This document shows positions 9,660 through 19,133 of a stretch of 64,000 nt of DNA, piece by piece. Positions within the stretch are counted from its first letter, which is position 1. Each line of letters begins with the position of its first letter. The notes beneath the pieces were generated by a model, which saw only the letters and a program-made list of their open reading frames with translations, made no database searches and was not told the DNA's origin. Position numbers and translations under genes: made by a program. Source of the stretch: Paludibacteraceae bacterium (GTDB taxonomy: Bacteria; Bacteroidota; Bacteroidia; Bacteroidales; Paludibacteraceae); assembly GCA_017547145.1 (NCBI GenBank), contig JAFYQJ010000009.1, forward strand, positions 20,920 through 84,919. The letters are read 5' to 3'.

Positions 9660-11933
9660 CTATTCGGTTATTGTTAGTTTTGCGTATTTTAGTAATAGCT
9701 GTTTTGTCCCTCTCGTTTGGAACTCCACTTTTGCTTTTCTTTCGTCGCCATGTCCTTCTAAATCTACTACTATACCTTTCCCAAAAAGAGCATGAATGAC
9801 TTTAGAACCAACTTGTATTTCGTCATTATTAGTTGAAATTGGTGTTGAATTTGTAGTTTCAATATTTTTTTGTGGAGAATGAATACTTATTATTTTAGAT
9901 GTATGAGAGCGATACTCTTTAAAAGTATTAGTAGTTTCTCGACCATAAAATGTAGTATATTCTTGTTGTTGATGTAAAAATTGCGAATCAATATCTTTTA
10001 TAAATCGACTGGGATTAGAGAATTGTGTTTGTCCGTTTCTAAATCGTGATTTTGCATATGAAAGAATACAATTGTCTTCTGCACGTGTAATTGCTACATA
10101 CAATAGACGTCTTTCTTCCTCGAGTTCACTTGGAGTTTGACAAAGAGCTGAAGGGAATAGTTGTTCTTCTAATCCAGCAATAAAAACATTCTTAAATTCT
10201 AGACCTTTGGCTGCATGAACTGTCATTAATGTTACTTTGTTTTGTTCTTCTTCGTTTTCGTTGTCTTGGTCGGTAAACAAAGCAACCTCAGCTAAAAAGT
10301 CTGTTAAAGAAATATTACTTTCTCCTTCATTTGCTTTTCGATCGCAAAACTCGTAAACCATATTTAAAAACTCATCAATGTTTTCTTTTTTGCTTATATT
10401 TTCAGGAGTGTCATCGGTTAAAATATCTGTAATAATACCACTTTCTTTTATGATTTTTTCTACAGACGCATAAGCATCGTTTGCCTGATAGAAGAGTGTA
10501 TATTCTTCAATTTTTTTTGTAAAATCAAGTAGTTTTTTTTGAGTCCCACTATTGATTTTTACATTGAAAATAGTTGGAGTTTCGGCTACTTCAAAAACAC
10601 TAGTTCCGTAAGAATGTGCAGCATTAAATAATTTTATTTGAGTAGTATCGCCAATGCCTCGAGCAGGATAATTGATAATTCTTCTTAATGCTTCTTCATC
10701 ATTTTTGTTGATGGTTAGCCTACAATATGCAAGAATATCTTTAATTTCTTTTCGTTGATAAAAAGAAATTCCTCCATAAATTTTATATGGTATGTTGTTT
10801 TTTCTAAATGCATCTTCTAACACACGAGATTGTGAATTGGTGCGATAAAGAACAGCAAAGTCAGAATAATTGTAATCATTTAATCGCAATATTTGGCGAA
10901 TTTTGCTAGAAATAGAAGCCGCTTCGTCAAAGTCGGAATACGAATTGATAAGTTCTATAAGATTGCCTCGCTTATTTTCCGAAAAAATGGTTTTTCGTAT
11001 TTGATGATTGTTTTTTTCAATAAGCGAATTTGCTGCATCTACAATGTTTTTTGTTGAACGATAGTTTTGCTCTAATTTAAAAAGTTTACAATTTGGGAAA
11101 TCTCGTTGAAATGTAAGAATGTTATCAATATTTGCCCCTCTAAATGAATAAATACTTTGAGCATCATCACCAACAGCACATACTTTTTGATGTTTAGCGG
11201 CTAATGCCTTAACGATTAAATGTTGAGAATAGTTAGTATCTTGATACTCATCTATTAAAATAAAAGAAAATAACTCTTGATATTGTTGCAATACGTCTGG
11301 AAATGAAGAAAATAATAGGTTTGTATTAAATAATAAATCGTCAAAATCCATTACGTTCGAATGTTTACATCGCTCAACGTATTGTTTGTATATATTATAA
11401 AATTCAGGAATCTTTTTAAGGTAATCGTTTTGTTGATTTTGATAATCGGCCTCATAGGCTGTTGGCGAAATGAGGTGATTTTTTAACATAGAAATTTTAG
11501 ACAAAATGTTTCCCGGTTTGTATATTTTTTCGTCAAGATTCATGGTTTTTATAATGTTCTTGACTAAACTTTTCGAGTCGCTACTATCGTAAATTGTGAA
11601 TTGTGGCGTAAACCCAATCAACTCGGCATGTTGTCTTAAAATTTTAGAAAAAACAGAGTGAAATGTGCCCATCCATGTTATTTTTTTCCCAACAATTTGG
11701 GCTATGCGTTCTTTCATCTCGTTAGCTGCTTTGTTGGTAAAAGTTAAAGCTAGAATTCTATATGGTTGAATTCCTGTAGTTAACAGGTAGGCAATTTTAT
11801 ATGTTAAAACACGAGTTTTTCCAGAACCGGCTCCTGCAATGATCAAAGAGGCACCTTCGTTGTAGAGAGTAGCTTCTTGTTGAGATTCGTTGAGATTATT
11901 TAAAAAATTATTTTCTGTTATTTCGCTAACCAT
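9660..11933 (-). CDS. pcrA: UvrD/PcrA-type ATP-dependent DNA helicase
   Basis: A 757-residue superfamily 1A 3'-5' helicase acting in repair and replication restart. Helicase motifs are visible in order: IAGAGSGKTRVL (I), LALTFTNKAANEM (Ia), LIDEYQDTN (II), VGDDAQSIYSFRGA (III), LEQNYRSTKNI (IV), VTLMTVHAAKGLEF (V) and YVAITRAE (VI). The C-terminus has the KVIHALFGKGIV segment common in PcrA, which in other bacteria contacts RNA polymerase. The start lies 16 bases inside the envC-like gene, so the two are coupled. Confidence 0.95.
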   Translation of the reverse strand: MVSEITENNFLNNLNESQQEATLYNEGASLIIAGAGSGKTRVLTYKIAYLLTTGIQPYRILALTFTNKAANEMKERIAQIVGKKITWMGTFHSVFSKILRQHAELIGFTPQFTIYDSSDSKSLVKNIIKTMNLDEKIYKPGNILSKISMLKNHLISPTAYEADYQNQQNDYLKKIPEFYNIYKQYVERCKHSNVMDFDDLLFNTNLLFSSFPDVLQQYQELFSFILIDEYQDTNYSQHLIVKALAAKHQKVCAVGDDAQSIYSFRGANIDNILTFQRDFPNCKLFKLEQNYRSTKNIVDAANSLIEKNNHQIRKTIFSENKRGNLIELINSYSDFDEAASISSKIRQILRLNDYNYSDFAVLYRTNSQSRVLEDAFRKNNIPYKIYGGISFYQRKEIKDILAYCRLTINKNDEEALRRIINYPARGIGDTTQIKLFNAAHSYGTSVFEVAETPTIFNVKINSGTQKKLLDFTKKIEEYTLFYQANDAYASVEKIIKESGIITDILTDDTPENISKKENIDEFLNMVYEFCDRKANEGESNISLTDFLAEVALFTDQDNENEEEQNKVTLMTVHAAKGLEFKNVFIAGLEEQLFPSALCQTPSELEEERRLLYVAITRAEDNCILSYAKSRFRNGQTQFSNPSRFIKDIDSQFLHQQQEYTTFYGRETTNTFKEYRSHTSKIISIHSPQKNIETTNSTPISTNNDEIQVGSKVIHALFGKGIVVDLEGHGDERKAKVEFQTRGTKQLLLKYAKLTITE

Positions 11934-13129
11934 GGTTCTGGGTTTTGTAATGTCGTATTTAAATATAGCATTAATAGCATTTCGGTTTTATTGTCATTTT
12001 CTTCGTCTACAAATATTTTCCCTATTTTTTGTTTAGCCGAAACTTTATCTCCTTCTTTCACATAAATTGATGTTAAGTTTGTGTAGACGGTTCTATAATT
12101 TCCATGTTTTATAATTACAGCATTATTGCTTCCTGGTACAGAAAAACATTGAGTTACAACACCTTCAAAAATAGCTCTTGCATCGGCACCCATATTTGTT
12201 TGGATATAAATACCTTTGTTGTTGGTAGTAACGTGTTCGAGTATGGGGTGTTTTTGTATTCCAAACTTACCGCTTACAAATCCTTTTTCTACGGGCCAAG
12301 GAAGTCTTCCTTTATTTTTTTCAAAGTTACCTGCAATGAGAGCCTCTTCTTTTGTTAAAACTATTTTTGTTTGGTTTGATTTTGAATTTTTGTTTTTATT
12401 TTCTTTTTTTATTTCGGCGTCAATTATCGCTTGAATTTTTCTATTAAGTTCATCAGCTGTTTTTTGCTGTTTCTGTTGTTGAGCAATTAGCTTTTTTTCT
12501 TTTGATTTTAGATCGTTTAACATTTTGCTCTCTTTCTGTTTGTCATATTCTAACTTTTGATTTTCAAATTGTTTGATACATAAAACTTCATTTTTTTTAT
12601 CTCTGTTTTGAGCCAAAATGTCTTCTTTTTCTACTAATAAAGCGGTTGTTTCCTTAATCTCTTCAGCTTGTTTTTTCCTATATTCTGCAAATTGTTGCAA
12701 ATAGCGAATCCTGCGGAACATTTGATTAAAGTTTTCTGCGGAAAGTATAAATGAAACATAAGAGAGTGTATTTGTTCGATAATATGATTTTTGTACTAAT
12801 GTAGCATATTCTACTTTGATTTTTTCTAATTTTTCGTAAAGTTTATTGCGTTCATTTTGTAGTGTATCAATAGTAAGATTGATAGTATTTAATTCCTGAT
12901 TAATATTAGAGATGACTTGCTGACGTTCTAGAATGTTTTGTTTAATAATATTTAATTTATTGATGCTACTTTGTTTAGATTTACTCGTTTCGTTCAATAG
13001 CTTATTTGTTACTTCTAGTTTATTGAGTGCTTGTTTTCTTTTCTTTTCAAGTTCTTTGATAGATTGTGCTTGTAAAGCGAAACACGAAAAATAAGCGATA
13101 AAAAGTAATGTTAATATTTTATTAAACAT
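11918..13129 (-). CDS. EnvC-like murein hydrolase activator with degenerate M23 domain
   Basis: A 403-residue exported protein: signal peptide (residues 1-21, ending ALQA), a long coiled coil rich in Lys, Glu and Gln (about 22-250), then an M23/LytM fold from about residue 275 (LPWPVEKGFVSGKFG). The active site is gone: the HxxxD region reads TTNNKGIYI, the YxH position reads VYTNL, and the HxH pair reads LLMLYLN. Such inactive LytM proteins activate peptidoglycan amidases during division, as E. coli EnvC does. It follows TPR and DUF4292 genes, a recurring neighbourhood in Bacteroidota. Confidence 0.85.
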   Translation of the reverse strand: MFNKILTLLFIAYFSCFALQAQSIKELEKKRKQALNKLEVTNKLLNETSKSKQSSINKLNIIKQNILERQQVISNINQELNTINLTIDTLQNERNKLYEKLEKIKVEYATLVQKSYYRTNTLSYVSFILSAENFNQMFRRIRYLQQFAEYRKKQAEEIKETTALLVEKEDILAQNRDKKNEVLCIKQFENQKLEYDKQKESKMLNDLKSKEKKLIAQQQKQQKTADELNRKIQAIIDAEIKKENKNKNSKSNQTKIVLTKEEALIAGNFEKNKGRLPWPVEKGFVSGKFGIQKHPILEHVTTNNKGIYIQTNMGADARAIFEGVVTQCFSVPGSNNAVIIKHGNYRTVYTNLTSIYVKEGDKVSAKQKIGKIFVDEENDNKTEMLLMLYLNTTLQNPEPWLAK

Positions 13130-13132
13130 ATA

Positions 13133-13948
13133 TTATTTTATTAATAGTTGTTTGAAAGTAACTCTTTTATATCTCGAAGGATTAATAGGTGTCAAATCTA
13201 TTGGCTTGTCAAAGGTGGCTTTTGATATTTCAAAAGTTAATTTTGCATTATTCTCTCTTGATGAAAAAGTTAAGGCAATATTTTGAGGATATTTTATTTT
13301 TTTGAAATCTCCAAATTCACCGTAACTTATTTGTGTAGTAGATCCTTCTAGGAACATTGATAAGTCTATGTTTCTTATTTTATAGTTAGCGTCAACTTCT
13401 ATTTTGTGTAAGATTTTTCCGTCGCCCGAAGTTGAGGTTAAATTATATGTTTCGTTTGTTTTTTCTAGTAAAAAATAATCATTGTAAGTGTATTCTTTCA
13501 TTTCTCTACCGATTACAAAAAGTTTTTGTTTGAAGATGTTCTGTAATATAGAAAAGGATATCGGTATAGATGTAAATGTTGAAAAATAGTCGTAACCAGA
13601 TTCGACATATTTTTTGTTTATTTTGTCGAAAACTCGAAGATAGTTTGGGTATAATTCTATTCTAAATATTTCGAAACCTAAAAGAGGTTGAAGTGAAAAA
13701 ATCATAACACTATCTGTATACATTCGTAAATTGCCGTATAAATTCCATGATTGTTGATGCAAGGATAGGTTAATATCCATTTTAGAGATATTTAGTGTAG
13801 AAAAATGGGGTTCGTTGGCAATAATTTGCGAACAAAAAAACTCTGCGTCTTTTAAAACTGATGTTTGTGTTGAAACACCTTGTTTTGTTTTACAAGCTGA
13901 ACAAACAAGTAGTAGTATAAGAAATATTATTTTAATCTTTGTTTTCAT
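13133..13948 (-). CDS. DUF4292 lipoprotein
   Basis: A 271-residue predicted lipoprotein with a lipobox-like VCSAC around Cys19. The rest is beta-rich, with WNLYGNLRMYTDSVMIFSLQ and PLLGFEIFR typical of the DUF4292 family, which resembles LolA/LolB-like periplasmic folds. Function is not established. It lies 3 bases upstream of the envC-like gene and its start overlaps the end of the TPR gene by 17 bases, so the three proteins are likely made together and may cooperate in envelope biogenesis. Confidence 0.75.
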   Translation of the reverse strand: MKTKIKIIFLILLLVCSACKTKQGVSTQTSVLKDAEFFCSQIIANEPHFSTLNISKMDINLSLHQQSWNLYGNLRMYTDSVMIFSLQPLLGFEIFRIELYPNYLRVFDKINKKYVESGYDYFSTFTSIPISFSILQNIFKQKLFVIGREMKEYTYNDYFLLEKTNETYNLTSTSGDGKILHKIEVDANYKIRNIDLSMFLEGSTTQISYGEFGDFKKIKYPQNIALTFSSRENNAKLTFEISKATFDKPIDLTPINPSRYKRVTFKQLLIK

Positions 13949-15629
13949 TTGTATACTTATAAATTTTGTCTTTTATAATTTGTGAATTTTCCCCTAATTC
14001 TATTGCTTTTTTCCATGCCTCTAAAGCTTTTTTTGTATCACCTTTTTTTTGCAAAATATCACCATAGTGGTCATATATTTCACTATGTTGACCATCTTCT
14101 TTTGAAATAGCTTTTTCTATATAAAATAAAGCTAGCGTATATTGCTCTCTTTTAAAGAGAATCCAAGCATAAGTGTCTAAATAAGTCGCATTTGATGGCA
14201 TTAATTTGATGGCATTGCAAATCATTTCTTCTGCTTTTTGTAAATCTTTATCTTCTAAAGATAAAAGATAAGCATAATTATTTAGTACTGAATGGTTTGA
14301 TGGGTCCTTTCTAATAGCTTCTTCAAATGCCATAAATGCTGCATCTGCATCACCCAATTCGTGAAGTAGTGATCCTTTTATACCATAATAAGTGGAAAAA
14401 GCAGATTCTACATGATTTGTAGCTATTGCTATGTTAATAGCGTTTAATGCTTCTTTTATTTCACCTTTATCAATTAACAATACAGCATTAATGTATTGAA
14501 AATAAGATTCTTTTGGATTGTACTTTATTGCTTCACAAAGAATTCTTTCTTGATTCTTTGGATTGAGAAATATTAGTTGTGTCCAAACTTCTGCTTGGTG
14601 TGGATTTGTCTCTAGCGATTTGTAAAAATGTGTTATAGCATTGCATGTGTCTTTCTTTTCAGACAGAAGGTATTCTGCATATGTTGTTAATAAATTATCA
14701 TTTTCGTTGTGCTGTTCTACCAATATTTCAAAGGCTTTATCAATTTTTTTAGAACTAGATTCTTTGTTGTATTTAAGTAGTTCTAATAAGTTAAGTTTTT
14801 GATTGACTGATATTTCTTTGTCTTTTAACGATGAATAGATTAATGAGTCTATCTTACTTGTGTCTTGTTGTAAATGATAGTTTAAGGTAAGAAAGTTTAT
14901 TGCGTGTGCTGTAAATTCGTTTTTAGGTGTGTTGTTAATGGCATATAACAAAGCTTCATTTGCTTTTTTATAATTTTTATAATAGGTGTATTCGTTTCCT
15001 AGTAATGTCCAAAAACGCGTGTCATCGGGATAATTATTAATTAACTTTTTAAGTTCAGGAATTACTTTTTTGTGATTGAGTTCGAAGAGCAAGAGTACTC
15101 GTTTATATCCTAAATCCGAATCTTTTCCAATTATTTTCTCTATTTTTTCTAATTGTTTGTATGCTTCTTTATAATTTTTGGTTTGGTAGTAAAGGTTCAT
15201 TAAACGATGGATATATTCTTCGTTGTAAGGATCTTTTTCAATTAGTTCTAGTAATAATACGATAGCTTCGTCAAAGGAATTAGTTCCTTCGAAGTATAGA
15301 GACAGAAGTTCTTTGTAGTATTTGTTATTTGGATTTTTATTAAATGCAGATTTTAGGGAATAAAAAGCTTCGTTAAAGTTGTTACATTCAGAATGAATTT
15401 GAAAAAGTTCAAACAAAATATCACTATTGTCGGGGGCAACTAAAAGTGCATGATTACAAAGGTCTATAGCTTCAGCATAGTTGCCCGAGTGTCTTTGTTT
15501 GATAATTTCATAAAATAAATAAGTGATATCTTTTTGTGAACTTTGTGCGACGATTATACCCTTATCAAAGAATGAAAAGGGTATTCCTATAAGTAAAAAA
15601 TACAATATAACAAAAATCTTTTTTTGCAT
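13932..15629 (-). CDS. Exported tetratricopeptide repeat protein
   Basis: A 565-residue protein with a signal peptide (LYFLLIGIPFSFF) and serial TPR units through most of its length. Recognisable units include HSGNYAEAIDLCNHALLVAP near the start and GDTKKALEAWKKAIELGE at the end. TPR arrays bind protein partners. The gene is 26 bases downstream of dut and overlaps the DUF4292 gene. In Bacteroidota this TPR/DUF4292/EnvC-like trio often travels together, which hints at an envelope role, but no specific function can be assigned. Confidence 0.8.
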   Translation of the reverse strand: MQKKIFVILYFLLIGIPFSFFDKGIIVAQSSQKDITYLFYEIIKQRHSGNYAEAIDLCNHALLVAPDNSDILFELFQIHSECNNFNEAFYSLKSAFNKNPNNKYYKELLSLYFEGTNSFDEAIVLLLELIEKDPYNEEYIHRLMNLYYQTKNYKEAYKQLEKIEKIIGKDSDLGYKRVLLLFELNHKKVIPELKKLINNYPDDTRFWTLLGNEYTYYKNYKKANEALLYAINNTPKNEFTAHAINFLTLNYHLQQDTSKIDSLIYSSLKDKEISVNQKLNLLELLKYNKESSSKKIDKAFEILVEQHNENDNLLTTYAEYLLSEKKDTCNAITHFYKSLETNPHQAEVWTQLIFLNPKNQERILCEAIKYNPKESYFQYINAVLLIDKGEIKEALNAINIAIATNHVESAFSTYYGIKGSLLHELGDADAAFMAFEEAIRKDPSNHSVLNNYAYLLSLEDKDLQKAEEMICNAIKLMPSNATYLDTYAWILFKREQYTLALFYIEKAISKEDGQHSEIYDHYGDILQKKGDTKKALEAWKKAIELGENSQIIKDKIYKYTNENKD

Positions 15630-15655
15630 TGTAATTTTAAAAATTACCTATTACT

Positions 15656-16090
15656 TTATTTTTTACCGGTATGTCCGAAACCACCATCACCACGTTCTGT
15701 AGCAGATAGTGTTTCTACGATAGTCCATTTGGCTTGTTCGTGTTTGGCTATTACCATTTGACAAATTCGTTCTCCGTCTTCTATAATAAAATCTTCATTT
15801 GAAAGATTGATTAAGATAACTTGAATCTCGCCTCTATAGTCAGCATCTATTGTCCCCGGGGAGTTGAGTACTGTTATTCCTTTTTTGATAGCGAGTCCAC
15901 TTCTTGGACGAATTTGTGCCTCGTATCCTTCTGGCAATTCAATAAATAGTCCGGTTGGAATAAGTTTTCTTTCAAGAGGTTTTAAAGTAATAGGCTCTTC
16001 GATATTAGCTCTTAAGTCAACTCCAGCGGAATATTTAGTTGCGTATTCGGGCAACGAATGTTTTGATTTATTGATAATGTTTATTTTCAT
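15656..16090 (-). CDS. dut: dUTP diphosphatase
   Basis: A trimeric dUTPase that converts dUTP to dUMP, keeping uracil out of DNA and feeding thymidylate synthesis. All five motifs are visible: [38 protein letters not shown] and the flexible C-terminal [13 protein letters not shown] choose the ATG at 16090 (MKINIINKS, 144 residues). The frame could start at 16132, but that would lie upstream of the likely promoter box at 16114-16121. It heads a collinear set with the TPR gene and others. Confidence 0.93.
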   Translation of the reverse strand: MKINIINKSKHSLPEYATKYSAGVDLRANIEEPITLKPLERKLIPTGLFIELPEGYEAQIRPRSGLAIKKGITVLNSPGTIDADYRGEIQVILINLSNEDFIIEDGERICQMVIAKHEQAKWTIVETLSATERGDGGFGHTGKK

Positions 16091-16113
16091 AAAAGATAGA
16101 TTTTTTATATATG

Positions 16114-16121
16114 CAAATATA
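16114..16121 (-). promoter_or_regulatory. Promoter -7 box for dut
   Basis: On the minus strand the sequence reads TATATTTG, matching the Bacteroidota -7 consensus TAnnTTTG. Transcription would begin about 7 bases further on, leaving a leader of roughly 16 bases before the ATG at 16090. This box decides against the longer dut start. No convincing -33 TTTG was found. Confidence 0.5.
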
Positions 16122-16198
16122 GTTTTTTTCAACTATAAAGTTCTTGTTTAAATAGGGATAAATAAGACGTTTGAATTAAAAAAGTTATTGTTTGTAGG

Positions 16199-16242
16199 AA
16201 AAAATCTCAAATACCTTTTTGATGAAGTATTTGAGATTTTGT
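16199..16242 (-). terminator. Rho-independent terminator after topA
   Basis: A perfect 14-bp stem (16201-16214 with 16227-16240, arm AAAATCTCAAATAC) with a 12-base loop. On the minus strand it is followed by a T run. It lies 20 bases after the topA stop and separates topA from dut. The A/T-flanked stem could also work on the plus strand, where no gene needs it. Confidence 0.8.
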
Positions 16243-16260
16243 TAAAATGAAATTCAATAT

Positions 16261-18567
16261 TTATTTTTTCTTGGGTGATTTTTTTGCGACCTCTTTTTCT
16301 ATAATTTCTTTACACATTTCAAGTGTTAGGCTTGCAGGATCAACACTTTTAGGTATCTTAAAATTTTTCTTTTTGTGAGAAATATAAGGTCCGTAGCGTC
16401 CGTTTAATATATAAATACCCTCTTCTTCAAAAGTCTTTATTTCTTTGTTTTGATCAGCAACTCTTTTTTCTAAAATTAATTCTGTTGCACGTTCAATGGT
16501 TATTTCTAAAGGATTTTCACTTTTGGGAATAGAGACAAATTTATTCCCGTGTTTGATATAAGGCCCAAATCTACCTACGGCAACTGTAACAATTTCATTT
16601 TCTAATGTGCCAATGTTCATAGGCAATTTAAATAAATCGAGAGCTTCTTCTAGCGTAATGTTTTCAATACTTTGACCAGTTTGTAAGGCTGCAAACATTG
16701 GTTTCTCGCTATCGGAGGCAACGCCTATTTGTGCGACTGCTCCATACCTGCCAATTTTTACAAAAACAAGTTTCCCTGATTTTGGGTCTATACCCAACTC
16801 TCTTTCGCCAACCTTTTTATCACTTTTTTGTCCAGCTTTTTCTATGTCTTCAATAAAATCTTTGTAAAAAGTATCTATACAATTTGTCCAAAGCATTTTG
16901 CCTTCAGCAATTTCGTCAAATTCTTTTTCTACATTAGCTGTGAAATTGTAGTCCATTATTTTTGCGAAATTTAAAACGAGAAAATCGTTTACTACGCAAC
17001 CAATATCGGTAGGAATTAATTTCTTTTTTTCTATACTATTCTTTGTGTTTTTTACTTCATCGCTAATATTGCTTTCTATTAAAGAAAGTAATGTGTAACT
17101 TTTTTCTTCGTTGACGATGTCTTTTTTCTCTACATAATCACGTTTTTGAATTGTAGAGATTGTTGGTGCGTATGTAGAAGGTCGTCCTATTCCCAATTCT
17201 TCCATTTTTTGAACCAAAGAAGCCTCTGTGTATCGTGGAGGTTTTTGTGAAAAACGCTCTTGTGCTGTAATAAGTTTTCTTACAAGCTTATCGCCAGATT
17301 TTAATGGCGGAAGATTTGTGGTTTCGCTATTGTCGTTTTCTTCGTCGTTAGACTCTATATAAACATTTAAGAATCCATCAAAAATAAGAACTTCTCCGGT
17401 AGCAACAAAATATTTATCTGTATTAGATAGCGATATAGTTGCTGTTGTTTTCTCAAATTGGGCATCACTCATTTGAGAGGCAATGGTTCGTTTCCAAATA
17501 AGTTCATATAATCGTTTCTCTTGAGGTGTACCTTCTATGGTTGAATTTTCTAAAAATGTTGGTCTAATAGCTTCGTGAGCTTCTTGTGCTCCTGGCGATT
17601 TTGATTTGTATTTACGAAGTTGCAAATAATTTTCGCCAAGTTTCTCTATAATTTGTTTTTTCGCAGTATTATATGCAAGATTAGAAAGATTAACCGAGTC
17701 TGTACGCATATAGGTTATTTTTCCTGCTTCATACAATTGTTGGGCTATACGCATTGTTTGCGAAACGGAATAGCCTAATTTTCTAGATGCTTCTTGTTGT
17801 AATGTAGAAGTCGTAAACGGAGGAGCAGGCGATCTTTTTGTGGGTTTTGTTACTACATTGTCTATAGTAAATTCGGCATTTTTACAAAGTTGAAGGAAGT
17901 CGTAAGCTTCTTCTTTAGTTTTAAATCTATTTTGTAAATCTGCTTTTACTTTAATATTGCTACCTTCTGTTTTTTCAAAAATTGCAGAAACTTTGAACGA
18001 TGTTTCTGATTGAAAATTTTGTATTTCTCTTTCTCTCTCTACAATTAATCTTACAGCAACCGATTGTACACGACCAGCAGAAAGCGATGGTTTAATTTTT
18101 TTCCAAAGAATAGGAGATGCTTTGAACCCCACAATTCTATCGAGTACCCTACGTGCTTGTTGTGCGTCAACTAAATGTAGATTTATATCACGAGGATTTT
18201 CTATGGCGTTTAGAATCGCATCTTTTGTGATTTCGTGAAAAACAATACGTTTGGTTTTTTCTTTTGGTAGTTGCAACACTTCTGAAAGATGCCAAGCAAT
18301 AGCTTCTCCTTCGCGGTCTTCATCGGATGCTAACCATACCATTGAAGCTTCTTTAGCAGATTTTTTTAGTTCTGAAACTAACTTTTTTTTGTCGCTTGAA
18401 ATAGTATAAATAGGCGAATAGTTATCCTCGATATTGATAGAGAAGTCTTTTTCTTTTAAATCCCGTATGTGTCCAAAACTTGACTTTACCGAAAAATCTT
18501 TGCCAAGAAATTTTTCAATAGTTTTTGCTTTGGCTGGAGACTCTACTATAACTAAATTTTTGTTCAT
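16261..18567 (-). CDS. topA: DNA topoisomerase I (type IA)
   Basis: A 768-residue type IA topoisomerase that relaxes negative supercoils. The N-terminal TOPRIM starts VESPAKAKTIEKFLG, with DEDREGEAIAWHL as its acidic motif. The active-site tyrosine lies in ITYMRTDSVNLS. The C-terminal part holds repeated GRYGPYI-type units (GRYGAVAQIG, GRFGPYIKHG, GRYGPYISHK) instead of cysteine zinc fingers, ending in a basic tail KKSPKKK. It starts 11 bases after cvpA and is followed by a strong terminator, so it closes the rimP-nusA-infB-cvpA-topA set. Confidence 0.97.
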   Translation of the reverse strand: MNKNLVIVESPAKAKTIEKFLGKDFSVKSSFGHIRDLKEKDFSINIEDNYSPIYTISSDKKKLVSELKKSAKEASMVWLASDEDREGEAIAWHLSEVLQLPKEKTKRIVFHEITKDAILNAIENPRDINLHLVDAQQARRVLDRIVGFKASPILWKKIKPSLSAGRVQSVAVRLIVEREREIQNFQSETSFKVSAIFEKTEGSNIKVKADLQNRFKTKEEAYDFLQLCKNAEFTIDNVVTKPTKRSPAPPFTTSTLQQEASRKLGYSVSQTMRIAQQLYEAGKITYMRTDSVNLSNLAYNTAKKQIIEKLGENYLQLRKYKSKSPGAQEAHEAIRPTFLENSTIEGTPQEKRLYELIWKRTIASQMSDAQFEKTTATISLSNTDKYFVATGEVLIFDGFLNVYIESNDEENDNSETTNLPPLKSGDKLVRKLITAQERFSQKPPRYTEASLVQKMEELGIGRPSTYAPTISTIQKRDYVEKKDIVNEEKSYTLLSLIESNISDEVKNTKNSIEKKKLIPTDIGCVVNDFLVLNFAKIMDYNFTANVEKEFDEIAEGKMLWTNCIDTFYKDFIEDIEKAGQKSDKKVGERELGIDPKSGKLVFVKIGRYGAVAQIGVASDSEKPMFAALQTGQSIENITLEEALDLFKLPMNIGTLENEIVTVAVGRFGPYIKHGNKFVSIPKSENPLEITIERATELILEKRVADQNKEIKTFEEEGIYILNGRYGPYISHKKKNFKIPKSVDPASLTLEMCKEIIEKEVAKKSPKKK

Positions 18568-18578
18568 TGTTTTCGTTT

Positions 18579-19094
18579 TTATTTTGATAAATTGCGAGTA
18601 AACTCTTTGAATTTATCGAAATCGAGAAATGGTAAAACATTCCCAATTGTATTTTCTATAGGTTTGTATAAAACAGATTCGTTAATAGCTTTTTTTTCAA
18701 CCAATGGAGCAAAGTTGTTAATCATGCTAAAAAAGTTTAGTATGAGGCTTAAAATTAAAAGCCACTTAAATGTACCAAATATAGCCCCAACAATTTTGTT
18801 AATCCAACCAGCTTTAATAAGGTCGAAAATTTTACTTAATAAGTAGGCTATAAGGTGGATTCCTAATGCTCCTATAATAAATGCAACAGCATAAGCTATT
18901 ACTAGTGATATTTTTTGGGCACAATCAAACCATTCTGTGATAATAACCGATAAAGATTCAGACCAAAATCTAGCTAAATAGATACCGATAATGATTGCTA
19001 GAAATGAACCTATTTCTTTAAAAAAACCGTGTCGCAAGCCTTGGATAAATCCAAAGGCAAGTGGAATTATAAGTATAATATCAAGTATGTTCAT
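18579..19094 (-). CDS. CvpA family membrane protein
   Basis: A 171-residue inner-membrane protein with four predicted membrane segments. It opens NILDIILIIPLAFGFIQGLRHGFFKEIGSFL, typical of the CvpA/colicin V production family (motif split here: IQGLRHGFFKEIG is the conserved core). The family affects envelope homeostasis in other bacteria, but no biochemical activity is settled. It sits between infB and topA on the same strand. Confidence 0.85.
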   Translation of the reverse strand: MNILDIILIIPLAFGFIQGLRHGFFKEIGSFLAIIIGIYLARFWSESLSVIITEWFDCAQKISLVIAYAVAFIIGALGIHLIAYLLSKIFDLIKAGWINKIVGAIFGTFKWLLILSLILNFFSMINNFAPLVEKKAINESVLYKPIENTIGNVLPFLDFDKFKEFTRNLSK

Positions 19095-19099
19095 AGTGG

Positions 19100-19128
19100 T
19101 AGAAAAAAGAAAAAAGAGTAAAACTCTC
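19100..19128 (-). terminator. Weak terminator-like hairpin between infB and cvpA
   Basis: On the minus strand a 5-bp stem (AGAGT/ACTCT, 19115-19127) with a TTT loop is followed by a T-rich run of about a dozen bases. The short stem suggests partial termination, which would lower cvpA-topA expression relative to infB. Confidence 0.35.
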
Positions 19129-19133
19129 TTTTC

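Noticed and set aside
16091..16132. Longer N-terminus for dut
   Set aside because: It would start upstream of the -7 box, and the extra residues are not part of the dUTPase fold.
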